Source: Lepidurus packardi
Taxonomy: Eukaryota; Arthropoda; Branchiopoda; Notostraca; Triopsidae
NCBI GenBank assembly: GCA_023053545.1
Contig: JAKZAN010000006.1
Span: 2,671,001-2,735,000, forward strand
Direction of reading: 5' to 3'
Length of the DNA stretch: 64,000 nucleotides
Shown here: piece by piece, positions 11,601 to 26,600 of the stretch
How positions within the stretch are numbered: position 1 is the first letter of the stretch
How the letters are laid out: each line of letters opens with the position of its first letter
Notes under the pieces: model-generated
Database searches by the model: none
The model's input: only the letters and a program-made list of their open reading frames with translations
What the model was told of the DNA's origin: nothing
Position numbers and translations under genes: made by a program

Positions 11601-14600
11601 CCCCTTTTATTACTCCAATAAGTCCTCTGGACGCTGGCAGGTCTTCTTTTCCCTCTATTTTTCTTCATCTACTATGTACTAGCTAACTCGCAAGCTACCA
11701 AATTGAAGCCTCTACGGACGCTGTTCTAAACGATTCGCAAAGTAGGTCCCAAACCAAAACTGCGTGCGTTCCCTGCGTTACGAGTTCTGCTAGACTGAGC
11801 TTTATGGATGGGGCGCTTTATTGAGGTTTCCAAATAAAAGTCTATCGCTCGACTGCAGTACTGCGGTTTTGAAGCAGGAAAAGGGACATTAAGCATAGTC
11901 AGTCATTTCTGCACAACCGCTAATTCTGCAGTGATTCTTTTGGGATTTTTTTTTTCCTTTTAGAAGATACGAAAAGAAAAATTTAACAAAGAAATGCTTC
12001 AACCTTTTTCGTAGATGTGATCTGGAAACATACTAATAGCGCACTAAACCGTTCTCAACTGCTGGGGTTCATAAATTCAATTTTTGCATCTCGACCGGTC
12101 ATGAATTTAAGGTGCTGTAGCTTCGTTCCCCGAAGTAAGTCAATTAATCAGGGAAATTTATACGACTGTTGATCCAAAAGCCGTGCGACCTTTTTATCTT
12201 TTCTTAACCCTTATAATAAAGTTGTTCCTCCCACACGAGTGCTCTGCAACATCAGCAATAGTTTTTCTCATTAGACGAACCCTAAAAATGCCAAAGGGAA
12301 GAAGAAACTCCATGGAGAGAAATTTACGCCTCCCTGAGATTCTTTTCTCCTTTTCTTGCTTACTTCCATTTCTGAGTAGCACTAGGGGACCTTTTTTCCG
12401 ATTACATCATTCACTTAAAGGAGGTCAAGCTCAAAAGAAATACTGACTAAAATTATGTCTCTTACTTTTTCATACCAAGTCGAGTCCAAATTGAAAAGTC
12501 TGGTCATTGCTTTAAATCGATCCATGTCTTCGAAAGAACTTCGCAAAACGTTAAAAAGTTAGAACAACATGAAAACTCAAACGGACCAGAAAGGCTTTAT
12601 TCTAGCAAAAATACAGTATACTAAAGTGGTCGTGGGAAAAAAGTCAGGGCACGAAGCTGTACAAAGATGCTTCCCGCAGAAATACTTAGCTTCACCATAG
12701 TACAGACATCCTGGAGCATATAGACTCTAAAAAAGCAAAGAAAAAGGGAGACCAGTCTCCTAGCTGTAAAGTTAACATTGGGATTCAAAATCATAGAAAC
12801 AGATTACGAAATCTCACTCTTAATGTTTAACTTTCTTAGTTAAAGTCTGTAACGGACTGTGGCCTTGGTGTCTTAATCTCAACCTCCAACGCTAGAAGTG
12901 GCGTGAGGTACAAAATTGCAGCGGCAAGCCACACAAATTGCTTCTGGAGAAAATGGGGGGTTGGGCTGGCACATGTACCATTATAAGTTTGGTTCCAATA
13001 AGGAAGTAAATGCTGACTATGCTAGGCAAGATGTAGGAGTTGCTCCGATTATACAGCTACCGGAAGAATTTCGGAAGATACTTGAACTTTAGCCTTTATT
13101 ACAACAACTACACAGACGTATACAACAGCCTAACAATTTCTCAAGCTAGCGCTCACCGATCTTGCTAGGTAACAGGCAAAATGCAATCCTCAACCATCCT
13201 GTCAAGGCACTTCATGCTTCTGTCAGTCGCAATTTCAATATTACTGCGCTAGATACCTGATCAAGCCTGGAGCTTTTAAGCTTGTGACATTCCGGGGCAA
13301 CTGCCTTTACTTTGCTCTTCATCTTAAGGGGACGGGACTTGTAAAAATCTTTCATTCCCAAGTCGACATTTCTGTTCTCGAAATATTATGTCTCTAAGAA
13401 GGTTCTTAATTACTAGGGAATGATCGTCTTCTAGATTCATCATATTTCCCACGGGATTTGCATATCCAATGAACCTATTAAGCTTTTTTCCCCGGGATAT
13501 TTCCGTCTTTTCCAAATTACATGTCTGATTTAAATATTTTTTGTTCAGATTTGTTTATCTATTTTATACGGTAAAGCCTATGCGTGCAAAAATGTTGTTA
13601 TTTTATCTAAGAGGATTTCATCTTACAAAAGGTTCACGCGTGAATAATACCTTTGATTTAGTTAAGTCTCTTGAATTTCCTTTTACAAATGAATGTGAGA
13701 ATTCAAAACATGAGAAGAATAATTATTGCTCCACTTAGGTAAAGGTGAAAGACAAAAAGGCCGAACTAAAAACCCAATATTTTCTTGCGTCATAACGTTC
13801 TTAGAAGTACTAAAGCACTTCTACTAATGGGCGAGTTTCTGAGATCAACTCTTAACGTCCGTCGAATGCTAACACGAACCTGCCTCTGTTTTCTTTTTGC
13901 CCTTGGGGCGTTTCCTTGGAGAAGGAAACTTCACGCGTTATTGCTGCCGCCTTCTCGCAGCAATACTACAATTGGGAGCGAAACGCAGGAAAATCCGGGA
14001 AAAGGGGCGCGTGTAGGGGAATGCTCAGGGGCATGAAGTACGTAGGGCGAAGGCAATTTAAACTTTTAATGCAACAGAACAAAACAAAGCAGCCTTCTGA
14101 CACGACACATGCGACAACTGTCTCTGCCTATTGCCTAATCTGGCCCATTATGTTACATTGGGATTGTCATTTGCACGCAACAACGTGTGTTGCAGTCATT
14201 ACTGAAGAGTTCAATTTACAATGACTCGAGGTTGACAAAAAAAAAAATTTTCCCTTCGCAGCCGAAAATAACGACAAAGAATTCCTCTAACGATCCAGAT
14301 ACCATTGTCTCCTCAACGAGTTTTCAGGCCATTCTTATCTCTTTCCAAGCAAGTCTGCCACTCGGGTGATCCAGTAGTGCTCCGGTACTTTTCCCGTGAT
14401 CGCATTCTGTTTAGTCGCTCGACTCTATGGCTGAGAAGTTGTCTGCGACTGTCTAAAACCTCGGCTGCTGATCTTTTATTTTTTTGCTAAACGCCAAACA
14501 CAGTCGATCCCAAGCGGAAGATCCTTTTTCTCTCTTTTTATTTCTTTTTATTCAAGCAAGTACTAGACGGTGTCCGCGGGGAAATTTGCCGCTGTACGGT

Positions 14601-17600
14601 CTTCCGAGCAACTGCTGACTATGGCGTAGTTTCTGGCTCAACACAGTTCCCATGTAAGGCCCTTCTTCTTACTTTTCATAAGTCCCCTCCCCCCACCCCC
14701 CCCCTAAAAGACTCAAGGAGGGGAAAAAGTGCAGCGAAAAAGCAAATTTGTCTAAAGCCTCCTAACGGTCCATCAGGTCAACTGCATGGTAATTTATGAT
14801 TTCCATTTCCCCGGGAGAGCTCCCGGTATTACAAACATTCCGACTCTCCGAGCCAAGAAGAGTTCCTCAAGAAAGTAGAGGAAACTTCTCAGCACGTCAG
14901 CATCCACAACACTTCCTTTCTGTCTCTTACCAAAATCCGCACGTGTTAGTTTCCCTGAAAGAAAAACGGAGCTGAGAGGCCTAGTCAAACAGTCAGAAAG
15001 AGACTCGCTTTGCACTCGACAAACCTGCACAAATCCAAGGCTTTCCTTTATGCATCTCTTCTCGTTCCCTTTTATCGCTTTACAATTGTAGGGAATCTCA
15101 AACAGTTAAAAAAAGGTTAAAAAAATCTTAAATGTAAACAGAACACCATTTGCGCGAGGGCTAAAGTCGAGTCGGCGACCAAGTGCGGCGAGAAAAACGT
15201 CGGAGCAAGTGCCGAAACTGATCGCGGAGATGGAATTGCTTTACGTTTAACGAAGGCCGGAAGAGAAGTGGTTCGTGCACCCAAGACGGGCTCTGTACTA
15301 AGCACTGTCGCTTCCAATTTGGTTCGAATTTAACCAGCCTACTTTTTCCCCGGGTTTAAAGACGAAAACTACGACGCAAGACTTGACACATGAAGGGAAT
15401 TAAATACGTGAAATACGTGCTTCTATGCAATCTAAGCCATCAAAGGCAAAAGCTTTTCACTGATCCTCTCCTTCCAAAGGACACTGATTCTTAACCATAT
15501 CACTCTTCGTTTTCTTCCATATAACTCAAAAGCTCCTCCCTAAATAAAGAGAAAAACATATCGAGTCTTCTTTGAATTTACGAGCAACAGGAGACTGAGT
15601 AAATTTTCGTTAAATCTGGATTGTTCTGTTACGTAAAATATAGACCAAGAGTTCCCCCGCCAGCCGGTCGTCCGGAGGAAGTAAAAATCCCAAGAAAAGG
15701 GAAAGCAATTGTCTCTATGGAAAGAAAACCTCTTGCACATAATAACAATAATAATTATAAGATAATGAATCGCAATAATTAAAAGAATCGGAGGAAAAGC
15801 GAGTTACGTTTGAGGTCCAGTAATGCGGCAGCTTGGGAGGCTGTAGTCAAATTGCTGTTACTAGCTTGACATCGGATGACAGATCCCAGGTCAGTGCGAG
15901 TCAATCCAGGGGGTCCTAGTCGCAGGATACTTTTGATCCGACCTCCTGGTACCAGTTCGGACCTTCCTTCCAACTGATGGCCATCTCGCCACCAAGTCAC
16001 TTCCGGCAGAGGGCGTCCTGTTTTGGGTAACGAGAAAAAAACGAAAGGAAAAAAGGTGACGTTATTCAGAAATCAATAAAGGGGCTTCATGTGCAGTGAC
16101 ACGTATCGAGCTGCAGGTGACATTTGACATGCTTTCCGCAGCTCGACCTGATGGCTTTTTGGCAGCTTGCTCTACCAACGACCACACACACACTTACACA
16201 TTCTCTCTATACCAATTTTATATATATAAATATGCATTCCTATCTGCCAAGCTGGTACTGTATGGCATTCGAATACAGCATCGTGGCAAAGTACCGGGTG
16301 ACTCAACTCATCTCATGACACTTCATTTGCATAACCTGACAGTTTACATTGAAAAGATGACAACTCGCATCCCGATCTCCCCTTCGTATCCCCTTTAAAC
16401 CATTCCTCTCAGCAGCCCCTGGTGCCAGCAAGCGGCTGAAACGGATTCCGTTGCCTGCATGAATTATTTAATCGGGTCGTTACCAGATGTCGAAAAAAGA
16501 AACCGAACGCCAGGTGACGCGTGGAGCAAAAATGAGAACCGGCCTTTTTGGCATTCATCAAATGAGTAAGAAAGTGAGTGAAAAATCCGTTTTTCGTTTT
16601 TCTAACAGTTGCCCTATGTATTCCTTTTTGTCATTCCAAGACTATCTGTCTTTGTTAATTCGATGAAGAGAAAAAAATAGAGACTTGAAACGGGCATTGT
16701 TACGAGAATTGTTTTCAGATTTCTAATTTACTTCCTTCTAAATGGTCTAACTCTTGTAGCATCACGGCCTTTTCCATAAAAAGCTGTTCACGGAGGCTTA
16801 GAAGCTGGCAATTAGGTTACCTTGTGTTTGTATATAATTAGTGTTTTTATTTACCTTACAAGGTTCCAATTATAATATTACGGTCTTCGTTTAACAGATT
16901 AAACTGGGGATAAAATGCTATGCTACTGGCAACTTTATTTTTTCTATTTAATGATTCAATTTCTTCAAAAACCTTTTCCATAACAAAGCGTGCGTCTAGA
17001 ACTTTCCGGCATTTATAGCTAAATCAATTTTTTTTTTAAAGAATTGAACATGCAATTTGCTTCAACAAAAACTAGTGAAAAAAAGGTCGTCAGATACTAA
17101 GTTATCCAAGCAGCAAGTAAGAAATTCAACCATACAACTAGCGAGTAAATAGTAAGTCCTCTAAATAAGTAATGTTATTTTTATCAAGTTACTCCCAAGA
17201 ACGCACTAGTACCGCGGGCTCTTTAATTGGTGGCCAGAGCACCAAACAATACTTTGAATGAGATTAATAATACAGGATGAGACAACCTACAGAACTTGAA
17301 AAACATGTGGCAGTCTCGTATATTATATTTTATTAAGGCGCATTAAAATCACAAACGTACATTCCTGTAGAAGCATTCTACGAGCAACTAACGCCACTGA
17401 AATTTGTCGCTAGATAACCAGCTGCTTAAGAGCTATAAGCTGTGCTAAATCTTGGTGAGGAAATGGCACGTTTGAGATATCCAATTATGTGAAATTTTTG
17501 GACGACCCCTATATTTATAAGAACTCATGCCTCATGTGTTCATTTGCGAAACAATTTTCATAGTTCATTGCTCCTGCCCTTTTGTGCAATTACTTTTTAG

Positions 17601-20600
17601 AGGGAACGAAAATCGAAAAAAGTTAATGGCACATACATGTTATTACTTTGTTCCAAGTACTCTCAAAGGACATGTAACGCAATTATTCGCAAAGTTCTGG
17701 TCTCATTTCAATGCCATTCTAAGCAAGGAAAACCCTCGAATAAAATGCTTCACTGTATATTATTTCGTACTTCAGGCAGTCGTTCCTTTTCTGATGAATA
17801 CAAACGTTATGAAATCTCCCCAAATCCTATTACTGCTTTGTACTGCGCACATCCTTACAACCCCTTTCGTCCGCATCGCTGCAGGTTATACTTTCTCAAG
17901 CAGGAAATGACGCCTATTAAAAACGCGATAATAACTACTAAACCTACAGCCAACAGTTAACGAATCACTTCGAGCCTCCCCATTGCTCACCCTCCCATTA
18001 CAATAAACGTGATAAGGACACAATCTGTCTTGCCTTGCAAAAAGCTCAGTTGGGAAGAGAATCGTTATTTTTAATTTAACAGCGCGTGCTCAACCAGCTT
18101 TACTACAACTTCTCGTCGCTCCTCCAAACTGACGAAGCACTATTTTAGTTTAGAACTACGTAGGGGTCTACGTAAGGGAGAAAAAAACCCTTTAATTTCC
18201 GCTGGGACCTCATCCTTTACATGGATCGCATCTTGAACTCCTCCCTACCTGAACAATTTTAGTCGCTTTCGTCCCTTTTCAATAGAACATATACAATTCT
18301 CTCCTCAAAACACATCACGTCGTAAACCCACGTTAAACAGCCCTCCAAATTGCAGAAAGCAGCGATTTTTTTGCGGAAAAACATGTTCCCCCTTCCCTTA
18401 ATTGGGAAGCAAAAACACCGTAGCTGTTGTTTGAGTTGATTAAACCAATAAGGTCCTGGTTGCAACCTCACACAAGTCAAACATCTTCATCAATTTTTTA
18501 AAACTAATTTTACTTGATCATTTTTTTTTTTTTTACTAATTTTACTTCATTACTTTTCCTTCAGAAAGGAAATTAATTAGGTTAAGCTTTTTAATTTAAA
18601 GGAGCTTGGAGAGTACAGGTACTTCTACTTAAGTTCAAGGACTGCCATAGCTTCATTTGCCCTCAATTTTTCGTCCCTGCACTTACCTGTAAGAAGTGAT
18701 GAGTTCCTTTTATTGCTCATATAATTCCGACTGGTTTCGGATAATAAAAAAATACTTAAAAAGCCTAAATGTGTCCTTACATTGGAAATAAAAGGCCACT
18801 AGAGGTACGTTCTTCAACTAGTAGCCAAGTTAATTTTTCATCGTCTTTTCTTCTGCCTCAAGAATGTGTTGGGTAACGTGTAACTGAACATTTTCAACTT
18901 CGTTTCAAGAAGAAAGGACAGAATAACATGGTACTTACCACTGTTTACAAGACAGGTGAGTACTAGTTGATCATGCTCTTGATAAGGACCAGCTATGCCT
19001 TGGACTTCGGTGCCCGACTCGTCTAGAATTACCGGGACAGTTGGCGGAACTGCAATAAAGTAAAAGATGGGGAAAAACAACGAAATTAGTTCCTAAATAT
19101 CGAACGGATCGCGTGCTAGGAATTAGACCTGAAAGGCAACCTATATATGCAAGACTGTATTCATAAATTAATAAAATAAAAAGATAGCCAGAATATAGAA
19201 GATTGCCTAGTGGTCATTCCAGCATAAAAGCTGGCAGTGAGATACACGTCACGTAGGAGGAATATAGAAAAGAAAAAAAAAGGGGGGGGGGGGAGGGGTG
19301 CAAAAATGCGATATCATCAATCTATTCATGTTACAAGCTCTTTGGTGGTAAGATCTCCCATCGTTCTTCTCCTTAACATACGTATCGGGACTTGTATGGA
19401 TGCTCTACTAGCTATAACGCAGCCCTTATGGCTAAAAAGTACCGTCTACGCCGAATCTTCTCCTTTTTCCTTGATATTCCTGTTTCCCTGCAAGGCAAGC
19501 ACCCTAGACCTAGACCAATTTCTTCTCTTGCAACACTGCAGTAAGGTTATCCAATGTAGTCTTTCTCATGCAATGCAATGGGAAACTTTTTTTTTAACCC
19601 AATATCGACCCAAGTATCAATGGCTTCAACAGCCTCGCGCTTCAAGCTTTTTTGGCATTTTTTGGGGGGTCCATTTTTTCTTGACATACACAACTAACAA
19701 GTCCTCAACATCACAGAGGTATACGAAAACGCTCCCTACTCGCCATTTTTTTCGCCCGAGGGCTCGTTCCGCTCTAATTGGTTGACGGTTTAAGCTTTCG
19801 GTCAAATTAAATTCCGTTATCTCACGTTCGCTCTTTTCTTTTGCTCTTCACATTAAGCGAGTACCTTTTTAGGTTAAAAAATAAAAAAGTATAAAATAAA
19901 ATCTCTGATTATTTGGCTTGAACTGCTAGGGTAGATTCAGCTTATTCTTTCCGCGTATTAATTAAATTGGTGAAACGGTGTCACTTTGGCAGCCGGAATT
20001 AGACGGGGGCGAAAACTCAACCATGTATGAAAACGCTCGCGTCTGCAGAATTAACTCACGGCCTGCTATCTCAGATTGTCCTGCGAAGTGTCCCGCATAT
20101 ATAACGTATCATTACTGGCATGGCTACCAGATCTATGTTATAAAAATGCATATGATCTTTCGGCTTCTTAGGAATAGACCCACCCAAAAGCAAAGAAGGA
20201 ATACATGTCATCCAAATAGGCTTCGGCTCTTTTATCCTCAATAAATCATAAACAAATCAGTCAACGTCGTATCAACAACTGTGATTTAAGGGCTTGCGGA
20301 CAACTGGACTTTTCGTAAAAATACACGATGAAATAAACGCTTAAAGGAATATAAATAAAAAAATGCCTACTTCAATGAGAATCACATCTACTAGACATGA
20401 GCAACCATACTATCAGGTGAAATAAGAGGGCTCAGTTTCCTATAAATATCATAAGTTTCCTATAAGTTTTTTTCTCCTTAAAATCTGAGATATATTTTCA
20501 ATTCCAAAAGTTTCTGTTAGATAATTACAGATTTTCAAATATTTACGGTTCGTAAGTGTTCATTTACTACTGTAAATGTGAACAATTTTGAAAGGCTGCT

Positions 20601-23600
20601 TTTTTTTGTTTGACGCACTACTGTGTGTATTCTTTAACCTTTGGGTAGAATTACACGATTTTGCGGTCCTAAGGTGTAGAAATTGTTTTACTGAACTGGA
20701 GTTTACTTTTAATGGCTTTCGGTGCTGCTTGTACACGACTATATGACATTTGCAGAACCATTGCGAAACTTTGTTTGAGAGCAAGAATAATTTGTACAAT
20801 TCGAAAACGGAGACAAGTTGGAGAAGCAAAACACACTGTATATTCCACAACCAATAAAAAGGGTGTGCCACTTAGGTTCTGCAACCAATTTAAACTATGT
20901 AATGGAACCTTAATAGAAGCATATATCGTTACTGAAAATTAACTATGTTTTGGTTATCAAATTCTATCCGTAATAGTAAAATTATGTAAATGAAAATGAA
21001 CACCCAAGATGTACCCTCACAACTACAAGTACGTCTACCCTTACACAATCATTTCTCACCCTTGGCCCTTAAATGCTACAGACACAATTTCTCTTATAAA
21101 GCACCAAACTTTCCAACAATGGAAATCCAGATGGGACGAATCAGCTAAATCGTACCACCTACGCAGTCTCAACACAACCCCTTCCTCTAAGCCCAATTGT
21201 TCAATAACAATACCTCGCAAAGTTTTATCCGTTATGCTACGTTTAAGGTCAACTCATCTGTCCCCGCTCATCCAATCTTTCCCATTTCCATAAAACAGAT
21301 TCCGAAGTCTGTCCATGTGATCATTTTTCCAAGCAATCTCTAACTCATCGTTTCTCACTGTCGCTACGGTTTAAGCAAACTTCGAGCTCAACTGACGAAA
21401 TCTCTCAAGAATTTAATACTCCATTTTACAGCCAAACATTTTTCTAAAATCCAAAAGTATTTCTAAACTTTTTGTAGCTTCGTCAAATTGTCAAAACACT
21501 TTACACTGGAAGTTGAATGCTCTTTTACCATCTCATTCCGTTTTTTTCCTTTTGGTATTACTAACCGTTAACTAGCGAAGCTTGTCAGAAAATGTGTTTA
21601 ATAGACGAACACGTCAACAGGCGTATGTTTAGATGTTTGTATGTCTATAGGGAACTGAGCAACTAAGTAAGTAATAAACGATAAATCACTAGACCATCTG
21701 CGCACCTTCTAACCTGGAGAGCTTGCTTAGATTAGGGAAAACATTAACCTGTATTACAACGAAAATGTCTAACAAATAGCGTTACATGTCTTACTTTACG
21801 TCACTAATTAGAAACACTTTGAAACACCCATTATGTAGCAAATTGACTTGAATATCATCTCAGATCTCAGAGAGGCATACGTTTCGAAGGAGAAAAAAGG
21901 TCGAAAATTGGTGCGCTATTGGAAAACTGTCGACGCAGTTTCGCTAATCGAATCTACAGGTTAAGAATGACGCAGCACTCTTTCAAGTATTTGGCGACAT
22001 TTGCTGGAAGGTACGCATACTACTTAGGAAAGCCCTTTCCTTTGTCGGCTGGTACTTGGGTATAATGGCTCTCAATCCAGACGATCACGCGCACGTATTT
22101 ATGCTTTTAATATATAATTTCTACCGTAAGATTTGCTGTCAATAGAAAAAGTAGCTCGAGACTGACTATTGCTGTATGATGTTAAGTTACTTGTAGGTTT
22201 ACTGTGAATATACATCTCTCGACTGCCAACTTTTATCTATTTTGAGGGGCTTTGCCATTTTGCTTCCGGCCTTTGAAGGCGAACTGACAGGACAACATGC
22301 ACAAAAGCCTCGTTGAATTATTGAGATGGATATTAAACGAAAAACTACCCCGTATGACGGATTACAGCTCAAACTCGAGGACACAAGTTTCACAACTCTT
22401 GGGGATAACAAGAAAAAGTAGCGCTCCAAGTTTTCAATTTTTGACATTAATTTTTTTTAAAGGAATAAAAGCCAAGCGGATATTACCTACAACCGTCAGG
22501 TTGACACGGACGTTCCGGGTGGGCGACTTTTTGAAATCGACACGACATCTGAAAACGGCTTCGTCGGTAGGTTTGAGTGCTTCCAGTACTAAACGCGCTG
22601 GACCTAAATCCGTCCGGAAAAAGGCTCTCCCACTGAAAGTTAACTCGTCTGACCAGTGACGCGCTTCATGAAACGATTTACCACGGGAATCCACACTGTA
22701 CATAAAAAACACATAATCAATTTTTTTTACAATCCTACTTTGCTTCCTTCCCTTAGAAAAAGAAAATAGGTTTCTAAAATATGAGTCGAAACAAAGTTCT
22801 CAAGAAAAACCATTAGTCACAATTTTTGTTCTAACACAATTTATCTATCAATTTACTTTTTTTCCTTCGCCATCCAAAGAACGATATCATCGTCTGAAAT
22901 CTTATGCCTTTTTCCAGGCTTTTTTGTTGCGTGGCCACATTAAGATACTAACAACCACAATTGATCACGAACAATAAATGACTCGATTCATTAGGTGATA
23001 TACAGTAAAGAGAATCGAAACTAAAAAAAAAAGTCCCACAGTTGAGAAAAGGGCATGGAAAGGATGTTAGCAGCGACAGCAGGAATATAAGAAAGAAACA
23101 GGATAAAAGAAAGTAAAGGTGAGGAGGATTTAGGTTCACCCTACTCTGATCGATTGACAGAAATTGGTGCGATGGTAGATCGATCATGTGCCGATGCTTA
23201 TTGGTGCGAGTGCAATGGGGTCTAGCCTGGCAGATCCTTCTCGTTTACAAATGAATGCTGTCTTCTTTTCAAAATTATAAAAAAAAAGAAAGAGAAAAAA
23301 CCAAGGCTTTACTTTTTTAAAACTTTCAAGTGAAATACGACCCAATAATCTCGAGCAATCTCTTTCTACAAGAGACTGCTTTTTTCATAAAAGGAAATAA
23401 AAATCGTTACGAAATTTGATTCATCTGTTTTACGACTTTATATTAAGCTAACTAAGTATGCAGCTACAAAGAAATGGGGCTAACTCTGGCTTGTAAGTGA
23501 TTTGGAGCATTGGAAGAAAGAAGACGTTGCACAAGTTACCTCATTTATCCCCTGTCGCCTAAAATTAGTGACTTCTACTGGACGGGCCAACAGTGATAAA

Positions 23601-26600
23601 TGGTGTCACATTAAGTGGTTAATAAAAGTTCGACGTTTTCCCAAGTGGAATTAGGGATAAAATTAAAAAGGAGAAACTGTATCCGAAAGTCGCAATAAAT
23701 GTTTGGAATTTTCTCGCTTTTGCCTCTATGCAAATGAGCTGCCCATGTAGACGCAAGCTCTCGCAAACAGGGACTGCGAGGGTCCCACAAGGATGGGGAA
23801 TTTTGAAAATGGGTTTTTGGTATTGGGGAATTCAACCGTATAGGACCTCCAAAATTGACAGGGCGTATCGAACCGACGTATATAATTAATTCTTTTTTGA
23901 ATCTAAAGAAAGTTCCGGGCTCCCTGCCTAAAAGGAAACAAAAAGACCTCTCTTCCCATCGGGCATAAGGCTTCTAATTTGCATATAAAAAAGATACGTG
24001 TGCTAAAAAGCCCTTATAATTTACCCGTTGACGGTGAGGAGACTACGAAATAAATCAGTGAGACAGATCCAAAAGCTTCTAACCCGTTTTGCTGGCTTGG
24101 CTTCCAGCAGCTAAGGGAATAATCTGAACTGAAATTATGACTTTATACAGAAATGCACACACAACCGTACACAACCTCATTAGGCTTTTAATTACGCGGC
24201 ACAATAGCTGCTTTACCCCGAGGGAGGAAAATCAATGTATTGTGCTACCTCATTCCACTGAAGCTCAGGACGAGACTATAGCTAGGAAATCGAACAGCAA
24301 GAGGTTTACTTTAGACTATCGTTTCACTTTCAGAAATCTTTCCAGGACTTTTAGCGACAGGTTTGAACTCGAAATATACTCACTCAATCTTATAGATCGT
24401 TTAGCATTTTCATATTTAACTTGGTCTTACAACCAGAGTTAACTTATTCCAAAGAAAGTTATAACCCTTGGATTCTATAGAGACAGTAATTACGGTGAAA
24501 TGAGGGGAGCTAACGAATTAATATTTTAATATGCGACATATACAAAGGAAACAAACTGCCTACCCTAGACTAGCCAAGAAGAGCTTCTGTTCCAAAGTCG
24601 TCTTTTAGGCTGTCTGAGTGCGTTTTTATGGAATCTAACGAGGCCGGCCGTAATGGAATTATTGCGTCTTAAAACAAAGCTATTCCTCCGCAACTGCTAA
24701 CTATTTCCGCTAAGCCACCTACTGCACTTGTTGTATAGGAGTCTTTTTGAAAAATAAGCCTAACAAAATAGTCGTGTTCTTGGGGAATCATAACGCAAAC
24801 AATCTCATACCCGGAATAAAAGTTTTGCTTCTGTAATGGCAAAGAAGCGTGTTTCTATAAATTTGGGTAGCAAAGTTATGACTATTCTTCATCAACTCTT
24901 TTTAGAGACTCTAAAACTTCCTACGGGTTTACGGTATATCTAGGTTTGTTTGCAAATTATTTCACTTATTTTTAAAAAGCAAATGGCTCGCTGGTAAGGA
25001 TAGACCGCTCTAAGTACTAGTGTAGCCTTTAATTGGGTACTCCGTCAGGGCATGCAAGTCCTCTTGTCTGTCTGCAAGATATGGAAATAAGATACATAAT
25101 AAGAGCGCAGTTTTACATGGGAAAACTATTACCAAACTTAATTTTGCACCCATGAAGTAGAAGGCCCGGATTACAAAAACGGTTATAAGCAGCTAAATGT
25201 GCTGTTATAAAGAGAGCAAAATGTGTTACCTGTAAATGGGGGTTCCTTGTCCATCCTTGTACCAAAGGACGAGCAGTACGCGATCGCCAGATAAAGGCGA
25301 AGTAACGTCACAAGGCAATTCCGCTACTCCTCCAGCTAATGACCAAGTTTCAAGAATGGGCACTGTAAGGAGCCAAGACAAAAACAAAGAATCGAACAAT
25401 TACGAAAGGGTACTACAGTACAATCGTTTTCTGTTTTGTTTTCTCGAGGCGAACACTAGACAAACAAACGTGATGAATTAACTGTCATTGCTGGGTGCGT
25501 CTGTCGTACGAGCGGCGAACGGCAATTAGACCTGGTGGAAGTCGGATCGAGTTTCCGCATGATCAAAGCAAAGAGCCTGTTGCTTCTAGCATGTTCCCTC
25601 TTTCCCTCGAATGCTATAAAAACACTATTTTTTACACAGGGTTAATTGCCATTCCTACATATGCATTGGGAGTCTAATGTCTTGTAATTGGTATTGCATA
25701 TATATGAACAGATTTGTAAGCCCAACTCTGCTAAACCAGGCTTTTTTTAACTTCTGCGTCTAATTTTAGGGTACAACATGACACGAAATAATATAATGTC
25801 AGATCTTTTTTAACTGGGCTATTTAAGCTGCAACCATCCAGTCATCTCTATTAAATTCTTAAGGAACATACTCGCAATTATAATGACGCAATTAATACTG
25901 GACCGAAACAACGTCAAAACGGAAAACGGAAAGAGCTAACAAATGGGTTACAAACTGAAAAAAAAAAAAGTTAATTCGGATAATTGTTTTTGGGGTGTAA
26001 ATAAATATTAACTACCAGATAGTAATGGTCATATGACTTCCATCTAACGACCTAAGGGAGCCTGCTCGCATAGGTACTGCGATATTGATGAAAAAATATA
26101 CCGTCGTTTCTTCGATTCTGAAGTCACTGTTTATGAAATTGCTTCCCCTCTCTGTCTTAAACTACCGACATACAGATATGACTAGTTTCATTTTCCTGTC
26201 ATACATCGGAACGCGTTGGAAATTACAATTAGAGTTTAAATTGGATTTCCGGCAAGAAAAAAAGTAGAAATACCGTGGCGTGACCATCGAGAAGACTTGT
26301 TTACTGCTTTTTGTCTGAGTTAAATTTTTGTTATCGCTGTGGGCTCTGCCAAAGTTCACATAAACTAGCTCCATTGGGGTGGGCGCATTTGGTAGAGGTA
26401 CTAACACTAAATGTTAACAAAAAAATGAGATTGCTATCCCCTTTTTGCTTGCTAACCTGATAAAATGAAATCTATTTGTGCACATTCTATAAATCCGAAA
26501 AAAAAATCATTGAGCGAGTCTATTCACCGTTATCCGAAACACTACAAAGTGCTTCAGCAAATCGCTTATATTTAATACAGCTTCTTTGATAACTCAGCTT

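Noticed and set aside
17527..17910. 127-codon + strand open frame with hydrophobic stretches
   Set aside because: Frames of this length are expected by chance in 64 kb of this composition, and nothing in it is recognisable.
19237..19785. 182-codon + strand open frame
   Set aside because: It starts across an A/G homopolymer tract, has no recognisable domain, lies antisense in an intron and is of a length that can arise once by chance in a window this size.
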